A stretch of DNA of 64,000 bases, taken from assembly GCF_014854695.1 (NCBI RefSeq), contig NZ_CP027557.1, positions 4,278,001-4,342,000 on the forward strand. Reading direction: 5' to 3'. Shown here in pieces: positions 7,990 through 15,545 of this stretch; within the stretch, counting starts at the first letter, position 1; each line of letters begins with the position of its first letter. The stretch comes from Rhodococcus rhodochrous (lineage in GTDB: Bacteria; Actinomycetota; Actinomycetes; Mycobacteriales; Mycobacteriaceae). The translations under genes and the position numbers were made by a program. The notes under the pieces are model-generated. The model made no database searches. It was not told where the DNA came from and was given only the letters and a program-made list of their open reading frames with translations.

Positions 7990-8801
7990 CAGCAGTCCTT
8001 CGTACTGTCGCGGAGCGGGAGTACGGCGCGACCCGCCGGACGGTCGAGGATCTCGACGCGGGCACCGTAGACCTGTGCGATGCGGTCGGCGGTGAGCACG
8101 TCATCGGGGGCTCCGTCGGCGACGACGTGTCCGCGATCGAGGAGCACGAGTCGTTCCCCGTACTGCGCGGCGGAGGTCAGATCGTGCATCGCGGCGATGA
8201 CGGTGAGGTCGCCTTCGGTGCGCATCGAGTCGACGAGTTCGAGTACCTGCTGCTGGTGCCCGATGTCGAGTGCGCTCGTGGGTTCGTCGAGAAGCAGCAC
8301 CCGCGGTTGCTGGGCGAGAGCGCGCGCGAGCACGACGCGCTGCAGCTCACCGCCGGACAGTTCGGTCGCGAGGCGCGGGGCGAACGCTTCGAGCTCGAGT
8401 CGTTCGACGACGCGGTCCACCACCTCGCGGTCGTGTGCGGTCTCGGAACCGAAGCGCGGGATGTGCGGGGTGCGGCCGAGGTGGATCAGTTCCCGGACGG
8501 TGACGCCTTCCGGCACCACCGGGCGTTGCGGCATCAGCGCGACCGCGCGTGCCATGTCCCGGCGTCCGGCGCGCCCCGGCGCGATGTCGGCGACCTGCAG
8601 GTGACCGGTGGCCGGCACGAGACCGGCGAGGACGTGGAGAAGAGTGGTCTTGCCCGATCCGTTGGGTCCGACCAGCGACACCCAGGATCCCGCGGTGACG
8701 TTCAGGTCGACCCCGTGCAGCACCTCGACGCCGCCGCGTTCGGCGCTGAGCTGACGGCACGAGACCGTCGTGGTCGGGGTGGTGAGAACATCGCTTTTCA
8801 T
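7989..8801 (-). CDS. btuD: Corrinoid-type ABC importer ATPase (BtuD-like)
   Basis: The 270-residue protein is an ABC ATPase of the FecE/BtuD class. It shows the Walker A loop GPNGSGKT at 45-52, the signature LSGGELQRV, the Walker B region VLLLDEPTSALD, and an H-loop in AAMHDLTS. The ATG at 8801 overlaps the permease stop by four bases. It should drive the membrane permease just upstream. Its linkage to a B12 riboswitch and to cobU makes corrinoid uptake the best inference; a metal chelate is the alternative. Confidence 0.88.
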   Translation of the reverse strand: MKSDVLTTPTTTVSCRQLSAERGGVEVLHGVDLNVTAGSWVSLVGPNGSGKTTLLHVLAGLVPATGHLQVADIAPGRAGRRDMARAVALMPQRPVVPEGVTVRELIHLGRTPHIPRFGSETAHDREVVDRVVERLELEAFAPRLATELSGGELQRVVLARALAQQPRVLLLDEPTSALDIGHQQQVLELVDSMRTEGDLTVIAAMHDLTSAAQYGERLVLLDRGHVVADGAPDDVLTADRIAQVYGARVEILDRPAGRAVLPLRDSTKDC

Positions 8802-9871
8802 CGGACACCTCGGCTCCGCCTGAGCACGACGAGGAAGAAGGGCGCCCCGATCGCCGCGGTGACGACACCGATCGGCAGTTCGGCGGGCGACATGACGGTG
8901 CGGGCCAGGACGTCCGCGAGGACGAGGAAGGACGCACCCACCAGCAGTGACAGCGGCAGCAGGAGACGGTGACCCGGTCCGACGAGCAGCCGGACCGCAT
9001 GGGGAACGACGATGCCGACGAACCCGATGAGTCCGCTGGCCGAGACCACTGCGGCGGTTCCGAGCGTCGCGACGCACACGAGCAGCAGCCGCACGCGCGC
9101 CGGATTGATCCCGAGGCTCGCGGCTTCGACGTCGCCGACCGCCATGACATCGAGTGTGCGCCGATGCAGCGCGATGATCGCGACGGTGACCACGACGTAG
9201 GGCAGGACCACGACGACGTCGGACCAGCCGTCGGTGGACAGGCGGCCGAGCATCCACGAGTACACCTGCCGAAGCGTGTCGTCGTGCAGCTGCATGAAGA
9301 ACGTCTGGATCGCGTTGGCGAAGGCCGCGACGGCGACACCGGCGAGAATGATGACGACTTCCGAGCGGCTGCCACCGACGGTGCGGCCGAGCGAGTACGT
9401 CGCGCCGACGGCGAGTAGTCCCCCGGCGAAAGCCGCGATCGGAACGCCTGCGAAGCCGGCGGCGCCGCCCACGACGATGGCGAGGGTGGCACCGAGACCG
9501 GCGCCGCTGGAGACCCCGAGGAGATAGGGGTCGGCGAGCGGATTGCGGAAAACTCCCTGGTAGGCCGCACCGGCGATGGCCAGCATCGCCCCGACCAGCA
9601 CCCCGAGCACGACGCGCGGCATCCGGATGTTCCACAGGATCGCCTGCTGACGCGTGCTCAAGCCGGAGTCGACGTCGACGAGCGGCAGGCGGTCGGCGAT
9701 GTCGAGCAGCACCCCGCCCGGGGTGAGACCGGCGGGTCCGACGAGGATCCCGACCAGCATCGCGGCGAACAGGGCGAGCACCGCGCCGGTCAGCACGAGC
9801 ACGTTGCGCGGCAGTACCCGCGCACCACCGGGTGGCAGTGCGCGGGTATGGCCTCGCGACAGGGAGATCAA
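8798..9871 (-). CDS. btuC: FecCD-type ABC importer permease (BtuC-like)
   Basis: The 357-residue integral membrane protein belongs to the FecCD/BtuC family and should have about ten membrane segments. Family hallmarks include RMPRVVLGVLVGAMLAIAGA, the FRNPLADPYLLGVSSGAG loop and the GFVGIVVPHAVRLLVGP cytoplasmic loop that couples to the ATPase. It overlaps both neighbours by four bases, forming a strict binding protein-permease-ATPase-cobU order. The cargo is inferred to be a corrinoid from that context. Confidence 0.88.
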   Translation of the reverse strand: MISLSRGHTRALPPGGARVLPRNVLVLTGAVLALFAAMLVGILVGPAGLTPGGVLLDIADRLPLVDVDSGLSTRQQAILWNIRMPRVVLGVLVGAMLAIAGAAYQGVFRNPLADPYLLGVSSGAGLGATLAIVVGGAAGFAGVPIAAFAGGLLAVGATYSLGRTVGGSRSEVVIILAGVAVAAFANAIQTFFMQLHDDTLRQVYSWMLGRLSTDGWSDVVVVLPYVVVTVAIIALHRRTLDVMAVGDVEAASLGINPARVRLLLVCVATLGTAAVVSASGLIGFVGIVVPHAVRLLVGPGHRLLLPLSLLVGASFLVLADVLARTVMSPAELPIGVVTAAIGAPFFLVVLRRSRGVR

Positions 9872-10767
9872 GGCGTGGGCTGGGCCGCGGGGATGGTGCC
9901 GACGATCCGGGCGACCTCACGCATCAGGTCCACGACGCGCGGCCCCCAGCGACTGGCGATGTCCTCGTCGAGGACGTAGACGCGGCCGTCCCGGACAGCG
10001 GTGAGTTCGCCCCATCCGGCACGCTCCGCGACGACCTCGGGTGTGACGCCGCAGCACTGGCCGTCGGCCAGGAAGATCACGTCGGGGTTCTGTTCGAGGA
10101 CGTACTCGGCGGACAGCTGCGGGTAGCCGTCGCCGCCGGTCGCGATCGAGGTCAGCCCCAGCATCGAGTAGATCTCGCCGATGTAGGTGTCGTCGGTGAC
10201 GGTGTAGAAGGTGTTGTCGAGCTCGTGGTAGTAGCTCAGCGGGGTCTCCCGTTCGGGGAGGCCGGCAAGGATCTCGTCGATGTCCGTCTTCATCTGCGCG
10301 ACGAGCTCGGCGGCGTCGCCGACGTGTCCGGTCACGGCTCCCAGTTGCTCGATCTGGGCGTAGGTGTCGTCCAGGTTCTCGGCCGCGGGAAGGATCAGCG
10401 TCTCGACGCCGGCCTGCTCGAGCCCGGCGACGAGATCGGCGGTGTCGGCATTGGCGACGACGAGGTCGGGTTCGTATCCGAGGATCGCCTCGACGTTGGG
10501 GGTGTACCCCGACAGGTCGGTGACCGGCGCGTCGGTCGGGTAATCGGACCGGTCGTCGACCGCGACGACCTGATCACCGGCACCGACGGCGTAGAGCATC
10601 TCCGTGCTGGTGGGGCTCAACGACACGATGGCCTGGGGGACGTCCGCGGAGGTGGTGTCGGTGTCACCGGACGGTGACGAATCGTCGCTGCTCGAGCATC
10701 CTGCGGCGAGGAGCGCGAAGGCGGTCAGTCCGGCGGCGAGCAGCCGTCGGTGATTGTCGAGGGGCAC
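9868..10767 (-). CDS. btuF: Corrinoid-type ABC importer binding lipoprotein (BtuF-like)
   Basis: The protein (299 residues from the GTG at 10767) is a periplasmic-binding-fold lipoprotein. A signal peptide ends in the lipobox LLAAGCSSS, and the body has the BtuF/FecB layout with IVSLSPTSTEMLYAVGAGD near the start. The start is set by a GGAGG site six bases upstream of this GTG. An ATG at 10773 also exists but abuts the site with no spacing. The gene lies about 100 bases downstream of a cobalamin riboswitch, so it is expected to be switched off when B12 is abundant. A Cys-Cys pair in the DGQCCGVTP segment is unusual and might bind the ligand. Confidence 0.85.
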   Translation of the reverse strand: MPLDNHRRLLAAGLTAFALLAAGCSSSDDSSPSGDTDTTSADVPQAIVSLSPTSTEMLYAVGAGDQVVAVDDRSDYPTDAPVTDLSGYTPNVEAILGYEPDLVVANADTADLVAGLEQAGVETLILPAAENLDDTYAQIEQLGAVTGHVGDAAELVAQMKTDIDEILAGLPERETPLSYYHELDNTFYTVTDDTYIGEIYSMLGLTSIATGGDGYPQLSAEYVLEQNPDVIFLADGQCCGVTPEVVAERAGWGELTAVRDGRVYVLDEDIASRWGPRVVDLMREVARIVGTIPAAQPTP

Positions 10768-10869
10768 AGCCATCCTCCGTTGTTCGGAGGACGAAAACAG
10801 TACGGCTGCAACGGTGCGGTTGCGGCACGTCACCGTCCTTCGTCCGAGGACCAGTACGTACGGACCCTC

Positions 10870-10985
10870 CGCGCCGGCTGACCTGGCTCACCCGGAAGTC
10901 GGGCTCACAGTTGCGGGACAGCGCCGGATTCTCACCGGCTTCACCGAAAACGCAGCGGGTGCCCTACCGGATCGGCAGGACACCC
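10870..10985 (-). promoter_or_regulatory. Cobalamin riboswitch 1 (controls the btuFCD-cobU operon)
   Basis: Read on the minus strand, the element shows the conserved core GAAGCCGGTGAGAATCCGG, then GTCCCGCAACTG, and a distal box of the AGCCAGGTCAGCC type. These are the hallmark blocks of the adenosylcobalamin aptamer. The binding-lipoprotein start lies about 100 bases downstream. Confidence 0.93.
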
Positions 10986-11010
10986 GCAGCGTAGCTCACG
11001 GCGTCCCAGG

Positions 11011-12234
11011 TCAGGACAGCGCCTGCTGGAGATCCTCGAGCAGGTCCTCGGGATCCTCGAGGCCCACGGACAGTCGCACCACACCGTCGGACAGACCGAT
11101 CGCGGCCCGGCCCTCCGGTCCCATCGCCCGGTGGGTGGTGGTCGCCGGGTGGGTGATGAGCGACTTGGAGTCGCCGAGATTGTTGGAGATGTCGACGATG
11201 CGCAGCTTGTTCAGCAGCTCGAAGGCACGCTTCTTGCCCTCGCCCTCGGGGGCGTCGAGCTCGAACGTGATGATCGTGCCGCCGCCGCTCATCTGCGACT
11301 TCGCGAGTTCGTACTGCGGGTGCGATTCGAGATACGGGTACTTGACCCAGCGCACGGCATCCTGCGTTTCGAGGAACTGCGCGATGCGCAGCGCCGAATC
11401 GACGGAGGCGCGCAACCGCACCGGCATGGTCTCGAGGCCCTTGAGCAGCGTCCACGCGTTGAACGGGCTCAACGACGGCCCGGTGTGGCGGATGAGCTGC
11501 TGCACGGGCCCGTCGATGTAGTCCTCGGGACCGAGGATCGCTCCGCCGAGCACGCGGCCTTGGCCGTCGATGTGCTTGGTGCCCGAGTAGACGACGATGT
11601 CGGCACCGAGATCGATGCTGCGCTGCAGCAGCGGGGTGGCGAAGACGTTGTCCAGCACCACCTTCGCGCCCGCCGCGTGCGCCATCTCGGAGACGCGTCG
11701 CACGTCGACGAGGGTCTGCATCGGGTTCGACGGGGTCTCGAAGAAGACCGCCGTGGTGGGCACCGACAGCGCCTTCTCCCACTGGTCGAGATCCTCGCCG
11801 TCGACGAACACCGTCTCGACACCCCAGCGGGGCAGGATCTCGTTGCACACGACGAAGCACGAACCGAAGAGGCTGCGTGCCGCGACGAGGCGGTCGCCCT
11901 TGCCGAGCAGCGCGGCGAGCGCGGTGAACACCGCGGACATGCCGGACGCGGTGGCGTAGGCACCCCCGGCACCGTCGAGCAGGCGCAAGCGCTCCTCGAA
12001 CATCTTCACCGTGGGATTGCCGTAGCGGGAGTAGACGAAGTGGTCGACGTCGCCGGTGAAGGCGGCTTCGGCGGCCTCGGCCGACTCGTAGACGAACCCG
12101 GAGTTGAGGTAGAGCGCCTCGGAGGTCTCCTCGAAACCGGATCGGAGCAGGCCGCCGCGCACGCCGAGCGTGGCGGGGCGAACGGTGTCGGGCAGTGCCT
12201 TGTCGAACGCGCCGCCCTGGGGGATGGAACTCAC
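11011..12234 (-). CDS. metZ: O-succinylhomoserine sulfhydrylase
   Basis: The 407-residue enzyme belongs to the PLP-dependent Cys/Met metabolism family and should make homocysteine from O-succinylhomoserine and sulfide. The PLP-binding lysine lies in VYSGTKHIDGQGR, and VYSRYGNPTVKMFE and LSVGLEDPEDLLEDL are typical family segments. The GTG at 12234 overlaps the rhodanese stop by four bases. The same rhodanese-metZ pairing occurs, as I recall, in mycobacteria, suggesting that the rhodanese supports sulfur supply. Cystathionine gamma-synthase or an O-acetyl-specific enzyme are less likely alternatives. Confidence 0.93.
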   Translation of the reverse strand: MSSIPQGGAFDKALPDTVRPATLGVRGGLLRSGFEETSEALYLNSGFVYESAEAAEAAFTGDVDHFVYSRYGNPTVKMFEERLRLLDGAGGAYATASGMSAVFTALAALLGKGDRLVAARSLFGSCFVVCNEILPRWGVETVFVDGEDLDQWEKALSVPTTAVFFETPSNPMQTLVDVRRVSEMAHAAGAKVVLDNVFATPLLQRSIDLGADIVVYSGTKHIDGQGRVLGGAILGPEDYIDGPVQQLIRHTGPSLSPFNAWTLLKGLETMPVRLRASVDSALRIAQFLETQDAVRWVKYPYLESHPQYELAKSQMSGGGTIITFELDAPEGEGKKRAFELLNKLRIVDISNNLGDSKSLITHPATTTHRAMGPEGRAAIGLSDGVVRLSVGLEDPEDLLEDLQQALS

Positions 12235-12641
12235 GACTGCCTCCACGGCAGGCCCGCGGCCCGCCAGCCCTCGGCACCGCGATGGCCTTCGCCGTCGAGA
12301 GCGCCTTCGAATCCTTCGAGAACGTTGTAGGCGGGGGTCAGGCCCGCAGCGGTGGCGGCCGTGGCCGCTCCGATGGAGCGCTGCCCCGAGCGACACAGGA
12401 AGATCACCGGTCCGCCGCCGATACCCGCTGCCCTCAGGTCCTCGACGAAGCTCGGGTTGGGGGCGCCGTCGGGGTAACGAACCCACTCGACGAACACGGT
12501 CCGGCGACCGAGCGACGAGGTCTCGGGGACCCCGACGTATTTCCACTCGGCTTCGGTACGCACATCGACGAGCACGGCATCCGGATCACCTTGCAGCAGG
12601 TCCCATGCCTGCTGCGGCGTTATATCACCTGCGTAGCTCAC
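12231..12641 (-). CDS. Rhodanese-like sulfurtransferase
   Basis: This 136-residue single-domain rhodanese has the active-site loop FLCRSGQRS with the catalytic cysteine near residue 83, preceded by VLVDVRTEAEW. Such proteins carry a persulfide on the cysteine. It is translationally coupled to metZ by a GTGA overlap, so it may deliver or recycle reduced sulfur for homocysteine synthesis. That link is inference from context. Confidence 0.92.
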   Translation of the reverse strand: MSYAGDITPQQAWDLLQGDPDAVLVDVRTEAEWKYVGVPETSSLGRRTVFVEWVRYPDGAPNPSFVEDLRAAGIGGGPVIFLCRSGQRSIGAATAATAAGLTPAYNVLEGFEGALDGEGHRGAEGWRAAGLPWRQS

Positions 12642-12711
12642 CCGGACATGTTTTCACAGGTCGGGCTGTGACGTACACGCGGGCACCGCGTCGTATACGC
12701 ACGGCGACGCG

Positions 12712-13158
12712 TCAGAACCGGCAGATCCGCCACACGTCGTCGATGCGGACGACCTGCCACGTCTCGGTTTGCGTCTCCCCGTCGAGGCCGGTCCGGACGT
12801 CGACGGTGGCCCGATCGCCGTCCACGGCAATGTTCTGCGTGGCCTGCAGCTCCACCCGTCCCTCGACGTCCGCGAGCGGCGCTTCTTCGGCGGGCAGATC
12901 GCTGCAGCGCAGCCGGTCGAGGATCGGTCCGTCGTTCTCGTTGTGCGCGGAGACGTAGTCGGTGACGGCACGACGGACCATCTCGTCCTCGGTGAGGTCG
13001 TCGCCCGCCGGGGAGAAGAGCTGTGCACCGAAGACGACGAGGACGAGAACCACCAGGACGGCGAGGGCTCCGAGGAAAGGCCCTATGCTGCTACTGGTGG
13101 GACCGTCGGGATCCGGGCCGGGATCGGGTTCGGGTTCGGGGGCTCCGCGCTTGGCCAT
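12712..13158 (-). CDS. Membrane-anchored hypothetical protein, NTF2-like outer domain
   Basis: The 148-residue protein has a Pro/Asp/Glu-rich cytoplasmic head (about 1-25), one membrane segment (about 26-48) and an outer domain that could have an NTF2-like or Mce-associated fold, ending in TWQVVRIDDVWRICRF. Two cysteines (in RLRCSDLP and in RICRF) could pair. The ATG at 13158 is preferred over longer frames because it starts just ahead of the acidic head. Function is unknown. Confidence 0.72.
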   Translation of the reverse strand: MAKRGAPEPEPDPGPDPDGPTSSSIGPFLGALAVLVVLVLVVFGAQLFSPAGDDLTEDEMVRRAVTDYVSAHNENDGPILDRLRCSDLPAEEAPLADVEGRVELQATQNIAVDGDRATVDVRTGLDGETQTETWQVVRIDDVWRICRF

Positions 13159-13450
13159 GCGCCCGATCCTAATGGGCGCGAGGTCGCGGCCCGTCACGGC
13201 CGCATTTGCCCTAAAAACCCTCTCGAGGTAGGAATTGTGGCATGGCCACCACGCAGCTCGTTCGACGCCTCGCCGTCGACCTGTGTCGTATGGGTGCCCA
13301 CATGTGTTGTCGCTGAAGCGATTCGCTCGACGGCTCGATTCATCCTCCTTCGCCGTCATCCCCGCGCGACCTGCGCCGAGCCCACTGAGGGCAGCCTTAA
13401 TTTAAGCTGGATATGTCCGTCCGCACACCGAAGAGGTAGTTGATCCCCTG
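13159..13450. other. Divergent intergenic region upstream of fprA
   Basis: No gene is supported here. Near the fprA side, an AT-rich imperfect palindrome (AGCCTTAATTTAAGCT, about 13393-13408) stands out in otherwise G/C-rich DNA. It could be a promoter or operator for fprA. I cannot match it to a known regulator. Confidence 0.4.
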
Positions 13451-14848
13451 ATGACCGATCAGACTCGTCCCCTTCGCGTCGCGATCGTCGGTGCCGGCCC
13501 TGCCGGTATCTACGCCGCCGACGCACTCATGAAGTCCGACACTGCGCAGGATCCCGGGGTCAGCATCGACCTGTTCGAGCGCATGCCGGCGCCGTTCGGT
13601 CTGATCCGCTACGGTGTCGCGCCCGACCATCCGCGCATCAAGGGCATCATCACCGCCCTGCACAAGGTGCTCGACAAGCCGCAGATCCGCTTGCTCGGCA
13701 ATCTCGACTACGGCAGCGACTTCAACCTCGACGACCTGCAGCGTTTCTACGATGCGGTGATCTTCTCGACCGGCGCGAACGCGGACCGCGCGCTGAACAT
13801 CCCCGGCATCGACCTCGACGGCAGCTACGGTGCCGCCGACTTCGTGTCCTGGTACGACGGGCACCCCGACGTGCCGCGCAGCTGGCCGCTCGAGGCAGAG
13901 AAGGTCGCCGTCCTCGGTGTCGGCAATGTCGCTCTCGACGTCGCCCGGGTGCTCGCCAAGACCGGCGACGAGCTGCTGCCGACGGAGATCCCGCCGAACG
14001 TCTACGAGGGCCTGAAGAACAACAAGGCCGTCGAGGTGCACGTCTTCGGGCGCCGCGGTCCGGCGCAGGCCAAGTTCACCCCGCTCGAGCTGCGCGAACT
14101 CGACCACTCCCCGACCATCGAGGTCATCGTCGACCCGGAGGACATCGACTACGACGAGGGCTCCGAGCAGGCGCGCCGTAACTCCAAGCAGGTCGACATG
14201 GTCGCCAACACCCTGCAGGACTGGGCGATCCGCGATGTGGGCAACCGCCCGCACAAGCTGTTCCTGCACTTCTTCGAGTCCCCGCACGAGATCCTCGGTG
14301 AGGACGGCAAGGTCGTCGGTCTGCGCACCGAGCGCACCGAGCTCGACGGCACCGGCAACGTGCGCGGCACCGGCAAGTTCAACGACTGGGAGGTCCAGGC
14401 GGTCTACCGCGCGGTCGGTTACCTGTCGCAGAACATCGCCAAGCTGCCCTTCGACGAGCAGGCCGGCACCGTGCCGAACGAGGCCGGGCGGGTGCTCGCC
14501 GACGAGACCGCCGAGGGCCCGGACCGGTTCATGCCGCACACCTACGTCACCGGCTGGATCAAGCGCGGTCCCGTGGGCCTGATCGGTCACACCAAGGGCG
14601 ATGCGAACGAGACCGTCGCGAATCTGCTCGAGGACCGGGCCGCCGGTCGTCTGAACACCCCCGAGGATCCGTCCGAGGACGCGATCGTGAAATTCCTCGA
14701 GGACAAGCAGCTGCCGTACACCACCTGGCAGGGCTGGTACCGCCTCGACGCGCACGAGCGCAGCCTCGGTGAGGCCGAGGGCCGCGAACGCGTCAAGGTC
14801 GTCGAGCGCGAGGACATGTTCCGCGCCAGCGAGCCGCACAAGGCCTGA
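13451..14848 (+). CDS. fprA: NADPH-ferredoxin/adrenodoxin-type reductase
   Basis: The 465-residue flavoprotein matches FprA, the adrenodoxin-reductase-like enzyme that passes electrons from NADPH to ferredoxins. The FAD site is VGAGPAGIYAAD near residue 13, and the NADP site is GVGNVALDVAR near residue 158. The segment APFGLIRYGVAPDH is diagnostic of this subfamily. The ATG at 13451 has only a weak ribosome site. A strong hairpin follows the gene. It probably feeds cytochromes P450 or other ferredoxin-dependent enzymes. Confidence 0.94.
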   Translation: MTDQTRPLRVAIVGAGPAGIYAADALMKSDTAQDPGVSIDLFERMPAPFGLIRYGVAPDHPRIKGIITALHKVLDKPQIRLLGNLDYGSDFNLDDLQRFYDAVIFSTGANADRALNIPGIDLDGSYGAADFVSWYDGHPDVPRSWPLEAEKVAVLGVGNVALDVARVLAKTGDELLPTEIPPNVYEGLKNNKAVEVHVFGRRGPAQAKFTPLELRELDHSPTIEVIVDPEDIDYDEGSEQARRNSKQVDMVANTLQDWAIRDVGNRPHKLFLHFFESPHEILGEDGKVVGLRTERTELDGTGNVRGTGKFNDWEVQAVYRAVGYLSQNIAKLPFDEQAGTVPNEAGRVLADETAEGPDRFMPHTYVTGWIKRGPVGLIGHTKGDANETVANLLEDRAAGRLNTPEDPSEDAIVKFLEDKQLPYTTWQGWYRLDAHERSLGEAEGRERVKVVEREDMFRASEPHKA

Positions 14849-14886
14849 TCCGCGTCCGAGGTGATCAGCGCCTGACCTGTACGAAC

Positions 14887-14922
14887 GAGGAGGGATCCAT
14901 CCGCACGGATGGGTCCCTCCTC
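14887..14922. terminator. Bidirectional hairpin terminator
   Basis: The arms GAGGAGGGA/TCCCTCCTC and CCATCCG/CGGATGG pair around a tiny loop. It lies between the convergent fprA and DUF456 genes, so it can serve both. Confidence 0.8.
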
Positions 14923-14955
14923 ACATTCCGGGTCTGCTCGGCTTTCCGGGTGCGC

Positions 14956-15438
14956 TCAGGTGAACAGGACGGCGCCCAGCCATACCGACGCCGCGACGAG
15001 CCCACCGAACAGTTCGACGAGGATCGACAACGCGACCGCCTTGGTCGCCGCGACCGTCGAGACCCACGCGTCGCGGTGGGTGCGGTGCCGCTGCACCTCC
15101 GACAGGTACATGCCGAGCAGGAAGCCCAGGAACAGCCCGACGACGGGGACGACGAAGAATCCGACGATGCCGAGCAGGCCGGCGAGGATCAACGAGCGGT
15201 TCGGCACCCCGGCCTGCTGCAGTCGCTTGCCGGGCCAGGTGTACTTCACGATGCCGGTGACCAGCAGCGCCACCGTCGCCACGCCCAGCACGATCCATGC
15301 GGTGGTGCCTCCCGTGAGGAACGCCCACACGGCGATCGCGCCGAAGATCAGCAGGACGCCGGGCAGGATCGGCAGCACGATCCCGAGCAGGCCCACGAGG
15401 ATCGCCAGCCCGACGAGCAGTTCGCCGCCGGCACTCAC
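14956..15438 (-). CDS. DUF456 family membrane protein
   Basis: The 160-residue protein has about five hydrophobic segments and the glycine- and proline-rich pattern of DUF456 proteins, including GLLGIVLPILPGVLLIFGA and GFFVVPVVGLFLGFLLGMYL. The family's function is unknown. It starts at a GTG and is divergent from the ribonucleotide reductase gene across about 107 bases. Confidence 0.85.
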   Translation of the reverse strand: MSAGGELLVGLAILVGLLGIVLPILPGVLLIFGAIAVWAFLTGGTTAWIVLGVATVALLVTGIVKYTWPGKRLQQAGVPNRSLILAGLLGIVGFFVVPVVGLFLGFLLGMYLSEVQRHRTHRDAWVSTVAATKAVALSILVELFGGLVAASVWLGAVLFT

Positions 15439-15545
15439 GGCGCCACCGGGCGGGTCGAGCGGACGGAAGACAGCGGAGTACCGGGACGCAGTGGCAGCAT
15501 GGTGGGACTATATGTGCCACCGGTCCACGCCCCCGGGAGGACGCG

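Noticed and set aside
13393-13408. Palindrome upstream of fprA as an iron-regulator (IdeR/DtxR) box
   Set aside because: The sequence AGCCTTAATTTAAGCT does not match the TTAGGTTAGGCTAACCTAA consensus well enough to name a regulator.
15439-15545. A sixth cobalamin riboswitch in front of nrdJ
   Set aside because: The conserved aptamer words are absent, and the gap is too short for an aptamer plus promoter.
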